A DNA stretch of 64,000 nucleotides from Epiperipatus broadwayi. Lineage: Eukaryota > Onychophora > Udeonychophora > Euonychophora > Peripatidae. Positions 44,513 to 56,569 of the stretch are shown here, in pieces. The stretch is taken from assembly GCA_028023455.1 (NCBI GenBank), contig JAQFVV010000050.1, positions 1,938,411-2,002,410 of the forward strand. Reading direction: 5' to 3'. Below the pieces are notes generated by a model. It searched no databases, had not been told where the DNA came from, and saw only the letters and a list, made by a program, of their open reading frames with translations. A program made the translations under genes and the position numbers. The stretch's first letter is position 1, and each line of letters opens with the position of its first letter.

Positions 44513-44806
44513 CTTGTTGACATTCATATCAACCTCCCAATAACTATAAGATTCAGTGACAGCAGATTGATACATGTGTGAACAGGCACAGTAGAACTAA
44601 TACATGCTACATGTTGCAGCTTTAATACTCAAGTACCCAAAATTGTATTTATTAGCTATTACTTAACTTTACCCCATCTGACCATCATACTTAGTTAGAG
44701 TAAATTTAATAATTGTTCCTGACATCCACTCATCCCTGTAAATAAACTTACATCGGTTCAAATTGAGAAACCAAATTTTATTACATTTGGGCCTTCAACG
44801 TGAGGC
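44513..44806 (+). repeat. Candidate LTR end joined to a primer-binding-site-like sequence
   Basis: AATAAA at 44741 is followed by a segment ending in TTACA (44785), then TTTGGGCCTTCAACGTGAGGC (44786-44806). The latter resembles, imperfectly, the GCCCAACGTGGGGC-type primer binding site, and an LTR ending in ACA just before such a site is the normal arrangement. A TG at 44513 could be the outer edge. No gag or pol follows, so this would be a truncated element. It is speculative. Confidence 0.3.
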
Positions 44807-45009
44807 TAGATAAGATAGCGCATATCCTTCCCATTATTGTATATATAAATATAACAAAAACATTCTTTTTTAACAAATATACTAAATAAATCACATCAGA
44901 ATATCTGCCTATAAATTTACAAAAAACAGGTTATTTCAAAAGCCATAGTTTGAATGGGAGCAATAGCGAAAAGTTCCAAATTAATCATTACTGATAGATT
45001 TTTTTCTTC

Positions 45010-45130
45010 AAACTATATCTCAGTTGGTTAGAATGTTGCTTTAAAATTGGAAATTCGGGAATCTAAAGATGAAAGTTTAATTCCTATATTAATAATGGCA
45101 CTGGTCAGGCCAGCATCAACTGAAGAAGAG
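45010..45130 (+). mobile_element. tRNA-like SINE, family 2, copy 2
   Basis: TATCTCAGTTGGTTAGAATG (A box) and GAAAGTTTAATTCC (a weak B box) are spaced as in a tRNA, followed by a GGTCAGGCCAGCATC body. The head matches the 25.4-kb element. The target duplication was not identified. A short open frame that crosses it is incidental. Confidence 0.6.
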
Positions 45131-45279
45131 AGAAAAATAATACCACTCCAAATAATGTGTAATCTACTAACCTGTCTTGTCTATTTGTATGTTACTACTA
45201 ACAATTGTTTCTATTTGAAAAGTTTAAAACTTATTACACATTCAACATTTAATGATAGATCATGACAATAGTCCAGCAT

Positions 45280-46100
45280 ATTACTTTAAGATTTTTCACA
45301 ATAGATGGAATCTAAAATCAAGTAAAACCAATGTGTATAAATGACAAATTTAGGTATGAATAACTTACATAAAATAGGTATAAAATATATCAGTGTGGGT
45401 TATTGTAATGTAAATGAAGCTGAAGGTTTCTGGGAAAAGTTAATCTTTTCACTTCTTTTATCTACATTGTGTAGCACAAAGCGAATAAACACCAATTATT
45501 CTTTTATAGGGTTTTAAAAATAAAATTATTTGTATATAAAATGTTTCTTAATGCTGGATGTTTATGAAATATATGTCCTTAATGTTAATGTTGTAATTTA
45601 GTCATATCTTCTCCAGCTAACTTAAGTAACTAGTTCCTGTCTAAAATTATACTTTCTGTTTCTTTCGTCCAATTACAGCTTCTTTCTTATGGCATAATTG
45701 TTATTTTCAAGATCATTCTTAAAAAATGATAAATCTAATCAAAAATAAATTCAAAATATTTTTATATGTATATTAGAGAGCTCAGTATTTTCTAATTTCA
45801 ATACTATTACAGTAATATTTCATTGCATTATTATATATCAATATCATTTGTTAGGAGAGGGAAAATGTAAAAATACAAGATGATATGTTTATTATGCATT
45901 ATAATTATGCAATGAACCCACACCTCAACAGTATTAAATAAGTAAAATTAAGCTTTCTAATTTGCATATGAAAAATAATTAAAATTTATGGCTACATTTA
46001 CTGTTTTCTTATGAATGCTTAAATTTATACTGATTATGTAATTTCAATGTTTAATTACACATATTTTGAGCAGGATTAAAATAATATAAACCCATAAATA
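45280..46100. other. AT-rich non-coding DNA
   Basis: Nothing recognisable. Confidence 0.5.
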
Positions 46101-46114
46101 AGAAACCAAGTTAT

Positions 46115-46222
46115 GTCAAGCGTTGGTGGCTGAGAGGTCAGCACAGCTGCTTTACAAGCAGTTGTCCTGGGTTTGCGGGTTTGCTTCCCGGCTGATGCTT
46201 TGACACATGAGAAAAAAAAAGG
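46115..46222 (+). mobile_element. tRNA-derived SINE, family 1, copy 2, with target duplication
   Basis: The tRNA-like head has a well-formed anticodon stem: CAGCTGC pairs with GCAGTTG around a 7-base loop TTTACAA. The T-arm-like GGGTTTGCTTCCCGG and a short A tail follow. AACCAAGTTAT occurs at 46104-46114 and 46223-46233 as an 11-base target duplication. It is in the opposite orientation to the other three copies. Confidence 0.9.
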
Positions 46223-46239
46223 AACCAAGTTATATTTAT

Positions 46240-46960
46240 TGCACATCAAAGAAAAAATATTTGAAAATATTGTGAATGTTAACAGTTGCTATAACAACGA
46301 AAATTAATGATCCATGATCTTGTAGAATAAGATTTCTCTTAATGCAACATGTTGCTTATGGCAGCTTCAATCACTTATTTATGGTGTAAAAATGATAACG
46401 TTCCAAATATTTTAAAGTTTGTTCTATAAAGGATAATCATATTAATTTGTGTAAGATCATTAAAACTTCTCACACAATAGTTCTAACTTTATGTGGTAAA
46501 TTTAATATTACATTATTTATTTAACCTTAATATTAATCAAGTGAAGTTATAATTTCATAGTCAGAAAATAAAACATATTTTACAATTTAGTTATAAACGA
46601 TGTTTCTATTCCTATCCTGCGATGTACAAAAAGTGTCTTGGGTTTTAACACCGCTAATGGGTCTAGCCATTTGTTTGAGCAAAGCACACACCTTAATAAA
46701 CATAAATCAATTATCAAATGGCATAATGATTGTTAATAATTTTCATAATATATTTAACATTTTACACTAAATACAACATTGATGGTAAGGTCTTCTGTTG
46801 TTTATTGCAAATATCCATAAACAATTTGATATATTAATGTATAAAAAGTAAACATGTCACAAATACACAAAATATTCATAAATAAAATGTACTAAAACAA
46901 TAAAGCCAATTTCAAGGTTTTAATAGCTTTATAAATGTAAATGATAGCAATGAACTATTA
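46240..46960. other. AT-rich non-coding DNA
   Basis: Nothing recognisable. Confidence 0.5.
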
Positions 46961-47093
46961 AGCTATCAACAATCTCAAACTGTTGTCAAGGCAACCTCCA
47001 TTAACAATAAAGGTGGTACTATTTGTATCTATGGTCTGATATATTTATATAGACTGCCTTGACTACAGGTTGAGACTATTGGCAGCATAAGGA
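46961..47093. repeat. Short fold-back, ~34-bp arms
   Basis: AGCTATCAACAATCTCAAAC ... GTCAAGGCAAC is matched by the inverse CTGCCTTGACTACAGGTTGAG ... TTGGCAGC with a few mismatches. The ~65-base loop is non-coding. Confidence 0.6.
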
Positions 47094-47099
47094 TTGACT

Positions 47100-48520
47100 G
47101 TTACCATAAATAATATATACATAAGCACAATCAATTACATAAACTATTACATTCAAAAACTTAAAACTATAATGGATGAGTTAGAAATTAGAACATTCTT
47201 TTCATATGATATATTATTTAATTGAAATCAATTCTTTTTATCCTACCCTATAGTCATCTATGGTAAGTAGTGGGATAATCGATAGACACCAGGTGGTATA
47301 ATGATATATCCCCACTCCCATATTGATATCTTAATTTTGCCTTCATCGGGAACAATTAGGATTCAAACATGAAGAAATGCATTTATACATCTAAGAACTA
47401 TTGTTTTATTCTTTCTATCATTCAAACAAATAACCTGAATTTAAATTTAAAAACCTAACATTTTTAGCATTAAGCCAACTTGTCTGCATAGGTAAATATA
47501 TCTGGTTCTAAGTCAGGTGCTGTTTATTTTAGAAATTTCCACTTTCTGTCAAACTTTTAATTTTGTATTTTATGTTTCACAATTGAAGGCTACAATAAAA
47601 AAAAAAAAACGGTATTGAGATGGAAACATTCTAGCATCACAATGATCAATGTCCATTAATTTACCACAGATGTTTCAGAGTATGCTGAAAAGAAATGTTT
47701 TTGGAAGCATATGAGTAAGTCAACAATGAACTTCATACATCAACTTTAAGTATTCTGACGCATAAACGCACACATTTCGGTAGTTTTTAAATAGCCATTT
47801 ATTGTAATAAAATTGCAAATGCTCAAAAAAGCGCTTCAAATTAACAAAAGAAAATATTTAAATTATTTTAATACAGTTTCTTAATAACAAGATGATTATG
47901 TGACAAACATTATTTAATGAATAATTAACAAAATGTTTGATCTCATATGAATTTTGCTTGTGAACCTGTGAAAAAATTATTGGAGTTTTTACAGATATCG
48001 TATTTTGGCTAAGAGCTAGATTACTCTTTGACCAGAATCATTTTAGCCAATAGCAAATTAAAGTCAGTGACCAGAAATTGTTACAAAGAACTAAATTACT
48101 TATCAAGCGATCCGACATTCTTTGTTTGTGAAAACATTATGAGACTCCTTTCCCTCCGTATAAATTATTAAAATTGAACATTTGCACAAATGGAAAACTT
48201 GGAAAACGAAATAATACTTTTCCCTTAAATAAAAAGAATTTGACTACTATTGAAAAATGACAGCAATTTTACTGTAGATTTTACAGTTAAAAGAGTTGAA
48301 AAAAAAAAGCATAAAAATATCATCCATGATAAGTGTGTGAGCATAATGACGACTCCGAGAATTCGATATTAATATTTAAATAGACACGATGTGCTGATAT
48401 ATAATGATAAATTATATAACAAACTATCTAAAAATAATAACTAATCTAAAGTCAAAAATAGAAAATGAAGAATTAGATGAACAATTTTCAAAAGATATAT
48501 ATGAAAAATGTTTTTTTTTT
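47100..48520. other. AT-rich non-coding DNA
   Basis: There is an A run at 47597-47609. I recognise no gene or repeat. Confidence 0.5.
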
Positions 48521-48534
48521 AAAATTCAAACTTC

Positions 48535-48830
48535 TTTCACGGTCTGTCCGAAAGTCATGATACATAAGCCACTAAGACGGCTCTGGCCATGGTTAGGTGT
48601 GCCCGTTTCGGGCGACTCATAGTCAAAGGATTAGTTCTCCCATAATGGTCGGAAGACTGGAGAATGTGTGTTGTTTCCCTGCTCATGTTTTTTCAACTAA
48701 AGATGCCGAACTCTCATTTTTTAGAAAAAGGACAAGACTGTTGAAAAGAGTGCATCTTCCTCAAACTGTCCGAATGCTCATCATAATTCAAGACAATTTA
48801 TTTAATTTTTCACTTTGTATTTGCTCTACT
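48535..48830. other. GC-richer single-copy-looking block next to a SINE
   Basis: Mixed sequence such as AGACGGCTCTGGCCATGG and GCCCGTTTCGGGCGAC stands out from the flanks. Two overlapping short frames exist on the plus strand, but neither looks like a known protein and both run into non-coding sequence. It could be a decayed exon or part of an unknown repeat. Confidence 0.3.
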
Positions 48831-48848
48831 ATTTATTCCTCGTATTCA

Positions 48849-48944
48849 TATGTCATAGCATCGGCCGGGACGCGAACCCACAACCGTCTGCAACCGACTA
48901 CTTGCTTTCAAGGCGGCTGCGATGACCTCTAGGCTAACAACGCT
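48849..48944 (-). mobile_element. tRNA-derived SINE, family 1, copy 3 (most tRNA-Ser-like)
   Basis: On the minus strand the head has a CTTGAAA loop as in tRNA-Ser(UGA), a long variable-arm region (GTCGGTTGCAGAC) and the T-arm GGGTTCGCGTCCCGG. The long variable arm marks a class II tRNA origin. Flanks TTATTCCTCGTATTC (about 48834-48848) and TTATTCCTTGTATTC (about 48947-48961) form a target duplication with one mismatch. There is little or no A tail. Confidence 0.85.
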
Positions 48945-49139
48945 TACTTATTCCTTGTATTCTTAGGCAATAAAGTTATTTTTGAAAATAAAATTCAAAC
49001 TTTATTTATATCTTTCCAAACACATTCAATGGTTATTAGTAACGCATGGGTGTTATTGGATGGACAGGAATTAAACAAATAAATTAAAGTGATTTTGTTA
49101 TAACAAATCTGTCGAAACTGAACTAGTGATAGCTACCAT

Positions 49140-49640
49140 GTGACCTAAAGTGATGAACTTTAACCAACAACTACAGCATGATTTTGTCACATAAGTGCTA
49201 CAAGCAGTATATCATGCAACTTCCAAGAATAATATTTATTTTATATAATTATCATTTCAAATTTATTTTTTTAATAACGAATAATATTTACAATAGATAT
49301 AAAAGTATTTGTACAAAAAATATAGCCATAAAATGGCAAAAATGGAGATTATCTTTGCTTAGAATAGCTTATAATTGGAATAAATTGACTTTTCCTCACA
49401 ATCAGTTATTACAATAAAATAAATTTGATTTTTATTACTTTCGGTACATTAACTAATATAATAATGGTCTAAAAAAGAGAGGAAATGGTGATAATTTGCA
49501 AAACATGAAAAAAAATTACTTCCATTTAGACTACAAGCAGTATGAGATGTCACTATGTCTGAACAAAGAGGCGTAACATTTATATAACATGAGCTAAATT
49601 CAAACTAATTTGATTTTTTGCAAAATAAAGACAAATCTAG
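49140..49640. repeat. Dispersed repeat, family E, copy 1
   Basis: This aligns by eye to 52.1-52.6 kb in the same orientation: GCTACAAGCAGTATATCAT, AATAATATTTACA, GCCATAAAATGGCAAA, TAGAATAGCTTATAA, TCAGTTATTAC and TTTAGACTACAAGCAGTATG. It is old, perhaps 65-70% alike, and non-coding. Confidence 0.5.
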
Positions 49641-49763
49641 GAAGGTACTGTGGTGGGAAACTGTTCTATTTGAAAAATGATATAAAATTAAGATATTTAA
49701 AAATTTAACCCAGTCCTACTTACTGGGTGTGGGTGCAGCCACTGCAGGTTAAATAATGGCTTT

Positions 49764-49860
49764 GACAGAATAACCTATTTGGTTAGAATATCATTTTAAA
49801 TTTATTATCCATTAATTTTAAAGATCAATTCCCATGCCAGATTATTTTTAATCAGTCTAG
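49764..49860 (+). mobile_element. tRNA-like SINE head, family 2, copy 3 (decayed)
   Basis: GACAGAATAACCTATTTGGTTAGAATA and the downstream GATCAATTCCCATGCCAG correspond to the A-box and B-box parts of the 25.4- and 45.0-kb elements, with several substitutions. The TCTAGCATCTTCTGAAAG continuation parallels CCAGCATCAACTGAAGAAG at 45.1 kb. Confidence 0.5.
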
Positions 49861-49879
49861 CATCTTCTGAAAGTAAATG

Positions 49880-52080
49880 TTCTATACTAATCCATACGTT
49901 AATGAATTTGTAAAGATATTAATAAAATATGAAAATTTCTAAAAATCACTTAACAATTCAATTATATAACAGAAGTAGACCAACGTGTAATTGCAAGTAA
50001 TAAGTTATCATTAATGATAACTAATTAATAACAGTGATGATAATATTTAAAAATAAGATTTTATAATAAGCAATGATTATCTATCTATAATAAAAGTCAA
50101 AAATTATTTGGTAGGGTTAAGACAAGGAAGCAAGTAAGACAATCACTTCAGATGAAGAAGTAGAAGTGATTACAAACATAAAAAATAAATTAATTTTTAT
50201 TTCAAAAAAATCCTAATAAGCAATATTTTTTTCTAAATATGAACAAAATAATTTACATTATTGTAAGCTATATAAATATTTTATAAAAATATAATAAAAT
50301 TTAATTAAAATTTTTTGATACACAATTTTTATTGCACAATTGTCTTTATATAGAAGCAACCATCTATTGTTTTTGCCTCAGGTAAAAAATATCTCAATCC
50401 ACAGGCATTACTTAGTCAAAGTGTTTATTATATTGGTGCTCAAATATATCTTTATACAGAAAGCTTAATAAAATAATACTAATATACATAATAATTTATA
50501 CAATAAGAGACCAAAAAAGCACTCACCTGATATCTAAGCAAAGTGTAAGAACATGAGTATAGATTCCGATATTCACAACCATGTGGAGAATTAGTGCAAT
50601 TTTTATTTTGCAAATTATAATACTGATAATAAAATGACTTCTAAAATATGTAAATATTTTGAAATTATATTTTATTTGGTTGCATTTCACCATTTAATCT
50701 TCAGTTTTCTTCAAATGAACATTTAAACCATATATTAAATTATCATTAATAACTGGTTGTTTGGAAGTTTAGAGATAAAGATCATCACAATATATGAACC
50801 TTGGGCTCCCAAGTCTGCCAATCCCTGTTGCATATGCCTTAGATAGCAATTAATAATGGAATCGTGTGTTAATCAGGGGCTCATAAAAGTATGAGCTTTA
50901 AATATGACAGATCTGACCACAATCCACGGATCCAGAATCCTAGAATCTGCAACTCTATCATTATATTAGATCACACAACTTAACAAAGTCTGAGAATGTT
51001 TTCTTAATATGAACATATTGTAGCTATTTACACACAATTTATTCATTTCAAAACATTTTATAACCAATGTTTATTTAATAAAAAAATTATATATATATAT
51101 ATATATATATTAATCAGCTTAACTGTTAATAAAATGTCATAAAGAATATTATAGAAATTCCAATCAAAAGACTTTATTAAGACCTTCAATTCTGCAAATA
51201 CAACCATTGATTTGACAAACATGCATTTCACCCTGCATATGGCATGCATGAGCGACACAAAATATCTCCACATAAAAATCAAGATTTTATTATAAAAAAA
51301 CTGATAATTACAGACAGCAAATAATATATATATATTACATATTGCTAAGGAAAATGACACCTGATATTAATTTTTTTTTACCAAAAATATATATATAAGA
51401 ACAAAAATATATTTCTTCATTATTTAGTCTATAAACATGGTAAATAAAGAGTATAATGCAGACTTTATATAATAGAATCAAACTCTTTCATTGATCAGAC
51501 ATTCTAATACAAATACAAACAAATACTATTTGGTCAAAGTAGGAAGCATGTATCTTATAACACTAATGAATCTTCTTTAATTAGAGTGACAAACATTACT
51601 TTGTTATAGTATGTAAAATTCATTTATCAAATTTAAATCAATTTTCTGCTTATTTGTGCATTTAAAAACAAAATTTGGTTTTTAATTAATTGAGATGTCA
51701 AAATTGAATGAAAAAACTAATTAACATAAATATTACAAATGATTATTTATACTTGAGTGCATAAACTTTTTTATTATAGAAAATTGATTTATGCTTATCA
51801 TAGTAAAAGATAGTTTATGCTTTTTTAAATTTTATAAATGATTTCAAAAGGCAATTTTTTCAATAAAAACATTATAAACATCGAAGCTGTATAATGGCAG
51901 ATGATATCACTTGGAATACAAATCATTATTAATTATATCAGGTAGCATGGATAGGCAGAACTAAATATATAAATAAGTGTGTATGAAAAAAATTAAGTTA
52001 AAAAACATATCTTAACTGAAAAAGGTTCATTAAATAAAAGTCAAATACATGATGCTATCATCAACAATCTTCATTAACAT
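49880..52080. other. AT-rich non-coding DNA
   Basis: (TA)n occurs at 51088-51111. A GC-balanced stretch at 50760-51000 shows no frame. No gene is seen. Confidence 0.5.
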
Positions 52081-52099
52081 TAGACCCCATTTTAAATGC

Positions 52100-52610
52100 A
52101 TGATTCTTAGCCCCCAATGGTAAAAGTGGTTTTGTAGCATAAATGCTACAACCAGTATCTCATACCACTCCTAATAAAAGTATTCTTTTATGATATAATT
52201 ATGGTTCCAAATTTGATTTTTTTATTATAAGTATTATTTACAGTAAGTGTTATAACATTTGCATTAAAAAATAACAAAATGTAACCATAAAATGACAAAT
52301 AAAATTACTTTAATTTAGAAAAGCTTCTAACTGAAATCACTTGATTGTGATCAGTTACGAAAATAAAACATGATTGCTTTTTATTATTGTAAGCCTTATT
52401 CCCAATATATATTATAAAATTTCAATGAAATCAAGTTATACATCATGTGACTTAATTTAATAAGTTCGTACTACAACATGCTCATTGTATATTGTAAACT
52501 TTGTATAAAAATTTAAAAAAAATAACCATACATTGGAAAAATGAACAAAAATTATTAAGTTTAGACTACATGCTGTATGTAATACTGCCAGATCCCCCAA
52601 AAGGAGCCTT
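52100..52610. repeat. Dispersed repeat, family E, copy 2
   Basis: It matches the 49.1-49.6-kb interval in order and orientation, for example GCTACAACCAGTATCTCAT, AACCATAAAATGACAAA, GATCAGTTACGAAAATAAAA and TTTAGACTACATGCTGTATG. It is non-coding. Confidence 0.5.
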
Positions 52611-52619
52611 GATCATACC

Positions 52620-53590
52620 CCTTGCTAGTAAAATTCAAACTAACCTGATTTTTAAAAAGTAGAGATAACTAGAAGATTCTAAAGTAGACATCTGTACAAT
52701 TAAAAAATTCTATGATATTAAGGCATATGAAAATCTCTTGCAAGTATCACAGGCTAATTTTAAGCTAATTTATAGATTTTTAGGCATAAATTTATTTTTT
52801 ATTCAATTAATCTGTCACTTTTTAGCCTTCATTTGTCTTTCATCTTTTATCAAACCCTCTAACATACTTATCATTTACTTTTACTCCCAACTTTTACTTT
52901 CTTTTCATGTATATCTTTAACTTCATTCATGTACTTTATATTCTTATATTTATTACCAATAATAATGTCACATGACTTAATCATATGTTTATTTGTATGC
53001 TTTCAAGATGAAATCTTGTCATCCTACCTAGAATCATCCACTTTAAACTTGAGTAATCAATAGCTACAAAATTGTATAAAATTTAGACGTACTAATGGAG
53101 GAAAAAGCCAAAAACTGTGTCGGGAGATAGGGCTATAATTATACTACTCAAGTTTAAACGTACATTGTTGTAAATTAGGGGAAAAGATTTATCATCATTG
53201 TAACTTTTATTTATTTATCAATAGATATCCTAAATATCTCAATCAGTTTTGGATTTTCTTTTTCTTAACTGGTTAATAATTGAATTTTCTATTGGAAAAT
53301 TACTCATTTTTCTTATGTATTTTTTTGTATGTGCAGTATTAAATATTTGTTTATTATATAAATATATTAAAATATGTATTTTCTATTTTACTTTTATTCT
53401 GTCTGCCCTCAGAAATAAAAAAAAATAAGTATTTTAAAATGTTATAGATATTTTAAAAAATGTAATATATATGCATAAATGAAATTAATGCTATAATTGT
53501 GCATTTCCCAGCATAAATTACGCAAAACAATAAAAACAGAAGCCTTTAAAACAATTTATTTATTAAAGTAAGATTTTTTTCTATTTAGAA
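52620..53590. other. AT-rich non-coding DNA
   Basis: A short Phe/Leu-rich frame at 52738-52920 is the kind that AT-rich DNA produces by chance. Nothing else is recognised. Confidence 0.5.
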
Positions 53591-53609
53591 GAATAAGCTT
53601 TACTTCTTT

Positions 53610-53710
53610 TTTTTTTTTTTTAATATATCTAAGCGTTCGGGCGGGAAGCGAACCCCGGGACAACTACTTGTAAGGCGGCTGTGCTAACCACTCGGCCACT
53701 AACGCATAAC
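53610..53710 (-). mobile_element. tRNA-derived SINE, family 1, copy 4, with target duplication
   Basis: On the minus strand it reads GCGTTAGTGGCCGAGTGG, a D-arm, a TTACAA anticodon-like loop and the T-arm GGGGTTCGCTTCCCGC, ending in an A run. AAGCTTTACTTCTTT (53595-53609) and AAGCCTTACTTCTTT (53711-53725) are the target duplication with one mismatch. It is the best-preserved A box of the four copies. Confidence 0.9.
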
Positions 53711-53929
53711 AAGCCTTACTTCTTTAGCTTCATTTGAATAGAATTTGCAACAAAATAAATTTATATTTAGCATCTTTATTATTAAGATATTGTTTTCCAA
53801 ATAATAAATTTAATGAAAGCATTTTTTTTTTAAAAAAAATAAATAAATTTGTCATTGAAATTTTTTTAAAAAAGTTTATAATAGTTTTAACAAGGCTGTA
53901 AACCTTAGCAATGAGCGTCTGAAAAAATC

Positions 53930-54150
53930 GTCACTAGGGACCTCTGTAGGTCTTTAAAACACATTCTTACGCTATGAAGAAAAGAGAGAATCCCTTCTTT
54001 ACTTCGACCTACTTTTATATATAAATAGGTGAAGCAGAAGTGTTTTGATCTAAGAGTGTGAAGCTATTAAATACTTCACTAATTAAGTCCACAATTCTTA
54101 TAATACATTAATACTCGCGAAATCTTACGATTTACTACGAGTTAATGAAA
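53930..54150. repeat. Dispersed repeat, family C, copy 2 (one arm)
   Basis: It shares ATTAAGTCCAC, TACATTAATACTCGCGAAATC and TTACGATTTACTACGAGTTAA with the 28.3-28.4-kb unit, and more distantly the ACTTTTATATA and GAGAGAATCCC parts, in the same order. Confidence 0.5.
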
Positions 54151-54199
54151 AGATCTTATAGTAAGAAATATATTACGATAATTTAAAGTTGTAATTATA

Positions 54200-55600
54200 A
54201 ATTTTATTTAAGACTTTATTAGAAAAAAAGTAAATTAAAAAAACTCCTTAATTTTTCAAATGTAAGTTTAGATACATTTTTTTTTAATATTATATATATA
54301 TTTGTAATTGACGATATTATTTACTAGCCGTAGTTTTTATTAGCAATTCTTATCCAGACGGTAATCAGCCGTCTGATTAAAAATTATATATATATGTGTT
54401 TGTCTCACACTGAACCACACACTTTTTCAAATAAACCATACAGAACATGTTACAATTTAATTTTATACAGACATTAATAAGAGATACTTACACATAACTT
54501 CATATAATGTGTATGTAAATATATTTCAAACTTCTATTTCATTACACATTACTAAACCATATGATCAAAGACATGTGAAAAGATAAATAGTGGATGAAAA
54601 ATATATTTTTAATATTATATATATGTTTCATTTTGACAATTGTATTGTGTATCATAATAACAAAAATAAATTCAAAATTGACAGAGTAACTAGAGAATTA
54701 CATAAACACATTTCTGCCCTCACGGTATAACATAAATGTCTACCAAATTTTTGGAGTCGATGCACAAGTTTAATGGTTTTTTAATTTTTAAATTTCTCCT
54801 ACCATCTACAGGCCAAAAACTAAAACTAAGACATAGAATCACTAATGTCAAAATGGAACTGAACAATGCAAATTTGCATTAAATTTTTTTTGGCATTTGA
54901 TTGCTCTAATTGCTACTAAGTAATATTATGTAGTAATTTTTACCATTGAAAATATATTTTATTTTATTTATTTTGATAATTTACTTAATTCTCTAGCAAT
55001 TTTAATGTTAGTTTAATCTTTTCACTAAATAAAAACTAAACACTTTAATAGAATTATATAATAATAAATTTAACTTAAAACAGCACACCTAAATTATTAA
55101 AAATATTTTGCTTTCACTAAACCTGTACTCACAAATACATTAGCTTATATATATTTATATAAAATATATTTGTAGTTGTTCTCACAAATTTATTTGTTTA
55201 CTATTAAAAATAACATTTTCATTACAAGCCATTTAATTTTAAATGTGACAAAATAAGAGTAGCTATAATTTCTAATGCTCTCCATAAAGAGATTGAATAA
55301 CTCATGGTTGCCATATAGTGATCCATTCAAAATTTTATCCTCAGATCATTCTGCAACTGTATTAATGGGGTTTGGCATTTAAAACAAAAAGTAATGTCAT
55401 TATGTTTCCAGAAATTATTTTTTATTTCTGTTTTACTAATTTTTTTTATTTTGAATAATAAAATGTCATTAATGATGGTCGCTGAGTGCATAAATGCATT
55501 ATACACAATTTCGAATCCTATCCCCCAATGATAAAGAAAAAACCACAGACTGATTTTCATTACCCATTATTCTGTAGCTACAACACATAATCTGACCATA
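54200..55600. other. AT-rich non-coding DNA
   Basis: AGACGGTAATCAGCCGTCT (54356-54374) is a small hairpin. No gene is seen. Confidence 0.5.
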
Positions 55601-55629
55601 TTTGATTATCTCAGTACTTTGGCATGTAT

Positions 55630-55745
55630 CCAAGTTCCACATCCATATGTAAGAATTGATTAAACATCTATTCAAAACCTTTTTTCATATCTTTTATTTT
55701 AATATTGCTTGTACCAAAATCACACCATTCAAATTTTATCCTTTA
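55630..55745 (-). pseudogene. Fragment of RTE-type LINE reverse transcriptase C-terminus
   Basis: On the minus strand two frame-shifted pieces align with the RT C-terminal region of the LINE at 22.5 kb. IKFEWCDFGTSNIKIKDM corresponds to IKLGWSAFGRNNLILKGNM, and LNRCLI plus LTYGCGTW corresponds to FNKCVLPVLTYGSETW. One base shift lies between them. Both ends fade into unrecognisable sequence. Confidence 0.5.
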
Positions 55746-56569
55746 TGTTTCAGGATGTATGAAAAATCTGATATCATATTCAAAACTAACAATAACATAC
55801 TTTGTTGGAGTGCTACAGATGAAATATGTTTTGTATACTTTTATCTTCAGAATACAAAATATACATCTTCATTTATCTTCTCCACTATCCAAACATCTAT
55901 AGTCAGAATTCTTTGATATTTTGCCAATTTTTCACATATCTATCAATATGTTTGATTTTTGATGATTGGGTCAATGTATTGTTATTATATTTTAAAATTT
56001 TAATGAAGGGAAATAGACAGTTGTAATGCAAGTCTCTTTTTCATTAGCAGTTATTCAAACAACAGCCGTTTTTATCTCTATTATTATAGATGGCAGATTA
56101 AGCTCAGGTCAAATGATCTCTTTTACAATAATAAACAAATATGTATATGGGAAAATCCTACAATTTTCTATACATATCTTTCACAATGGCATTTAATGGA
56201 GTACATTATAATTAAAATTTAGAGTGCACAGCATGTTCATATTACTTGATAGATTATTGATCAATATTGTCCAAAATTAAAGTGACTATTGCATTAAAAA
56301 AATAGGTCTTATTTCAATGATATCCATAAAAACAATATTCATTCTTGAGAAATATCACCTACCTGCACTAAATTTTAAATACCTATAAAATACTAAAATA
56401 GCCATGCTATTGAGATATGAATTATTCTAAACAGGTTGTTATGAAAACAAATAAATCCATTCTTGGATTCACTAAAAATAAAAATAAATCATGCTTTATT
56501 CTGACAACTTGCTTATAATAAAATACACCACATGATCACCATTGCTCATGCTTGCTTATAACTATTATT

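Noticed and set aside
24672-53710. Functional tRNA genes at 24.7, 46.1, 48.9 and 53.6 kb
   Set aside because: All four tRNA-like sequences are flanked by target-site duplications, and three have A-rich tails, so they are retroposed SINEs. Stem mismatches also argue against function.
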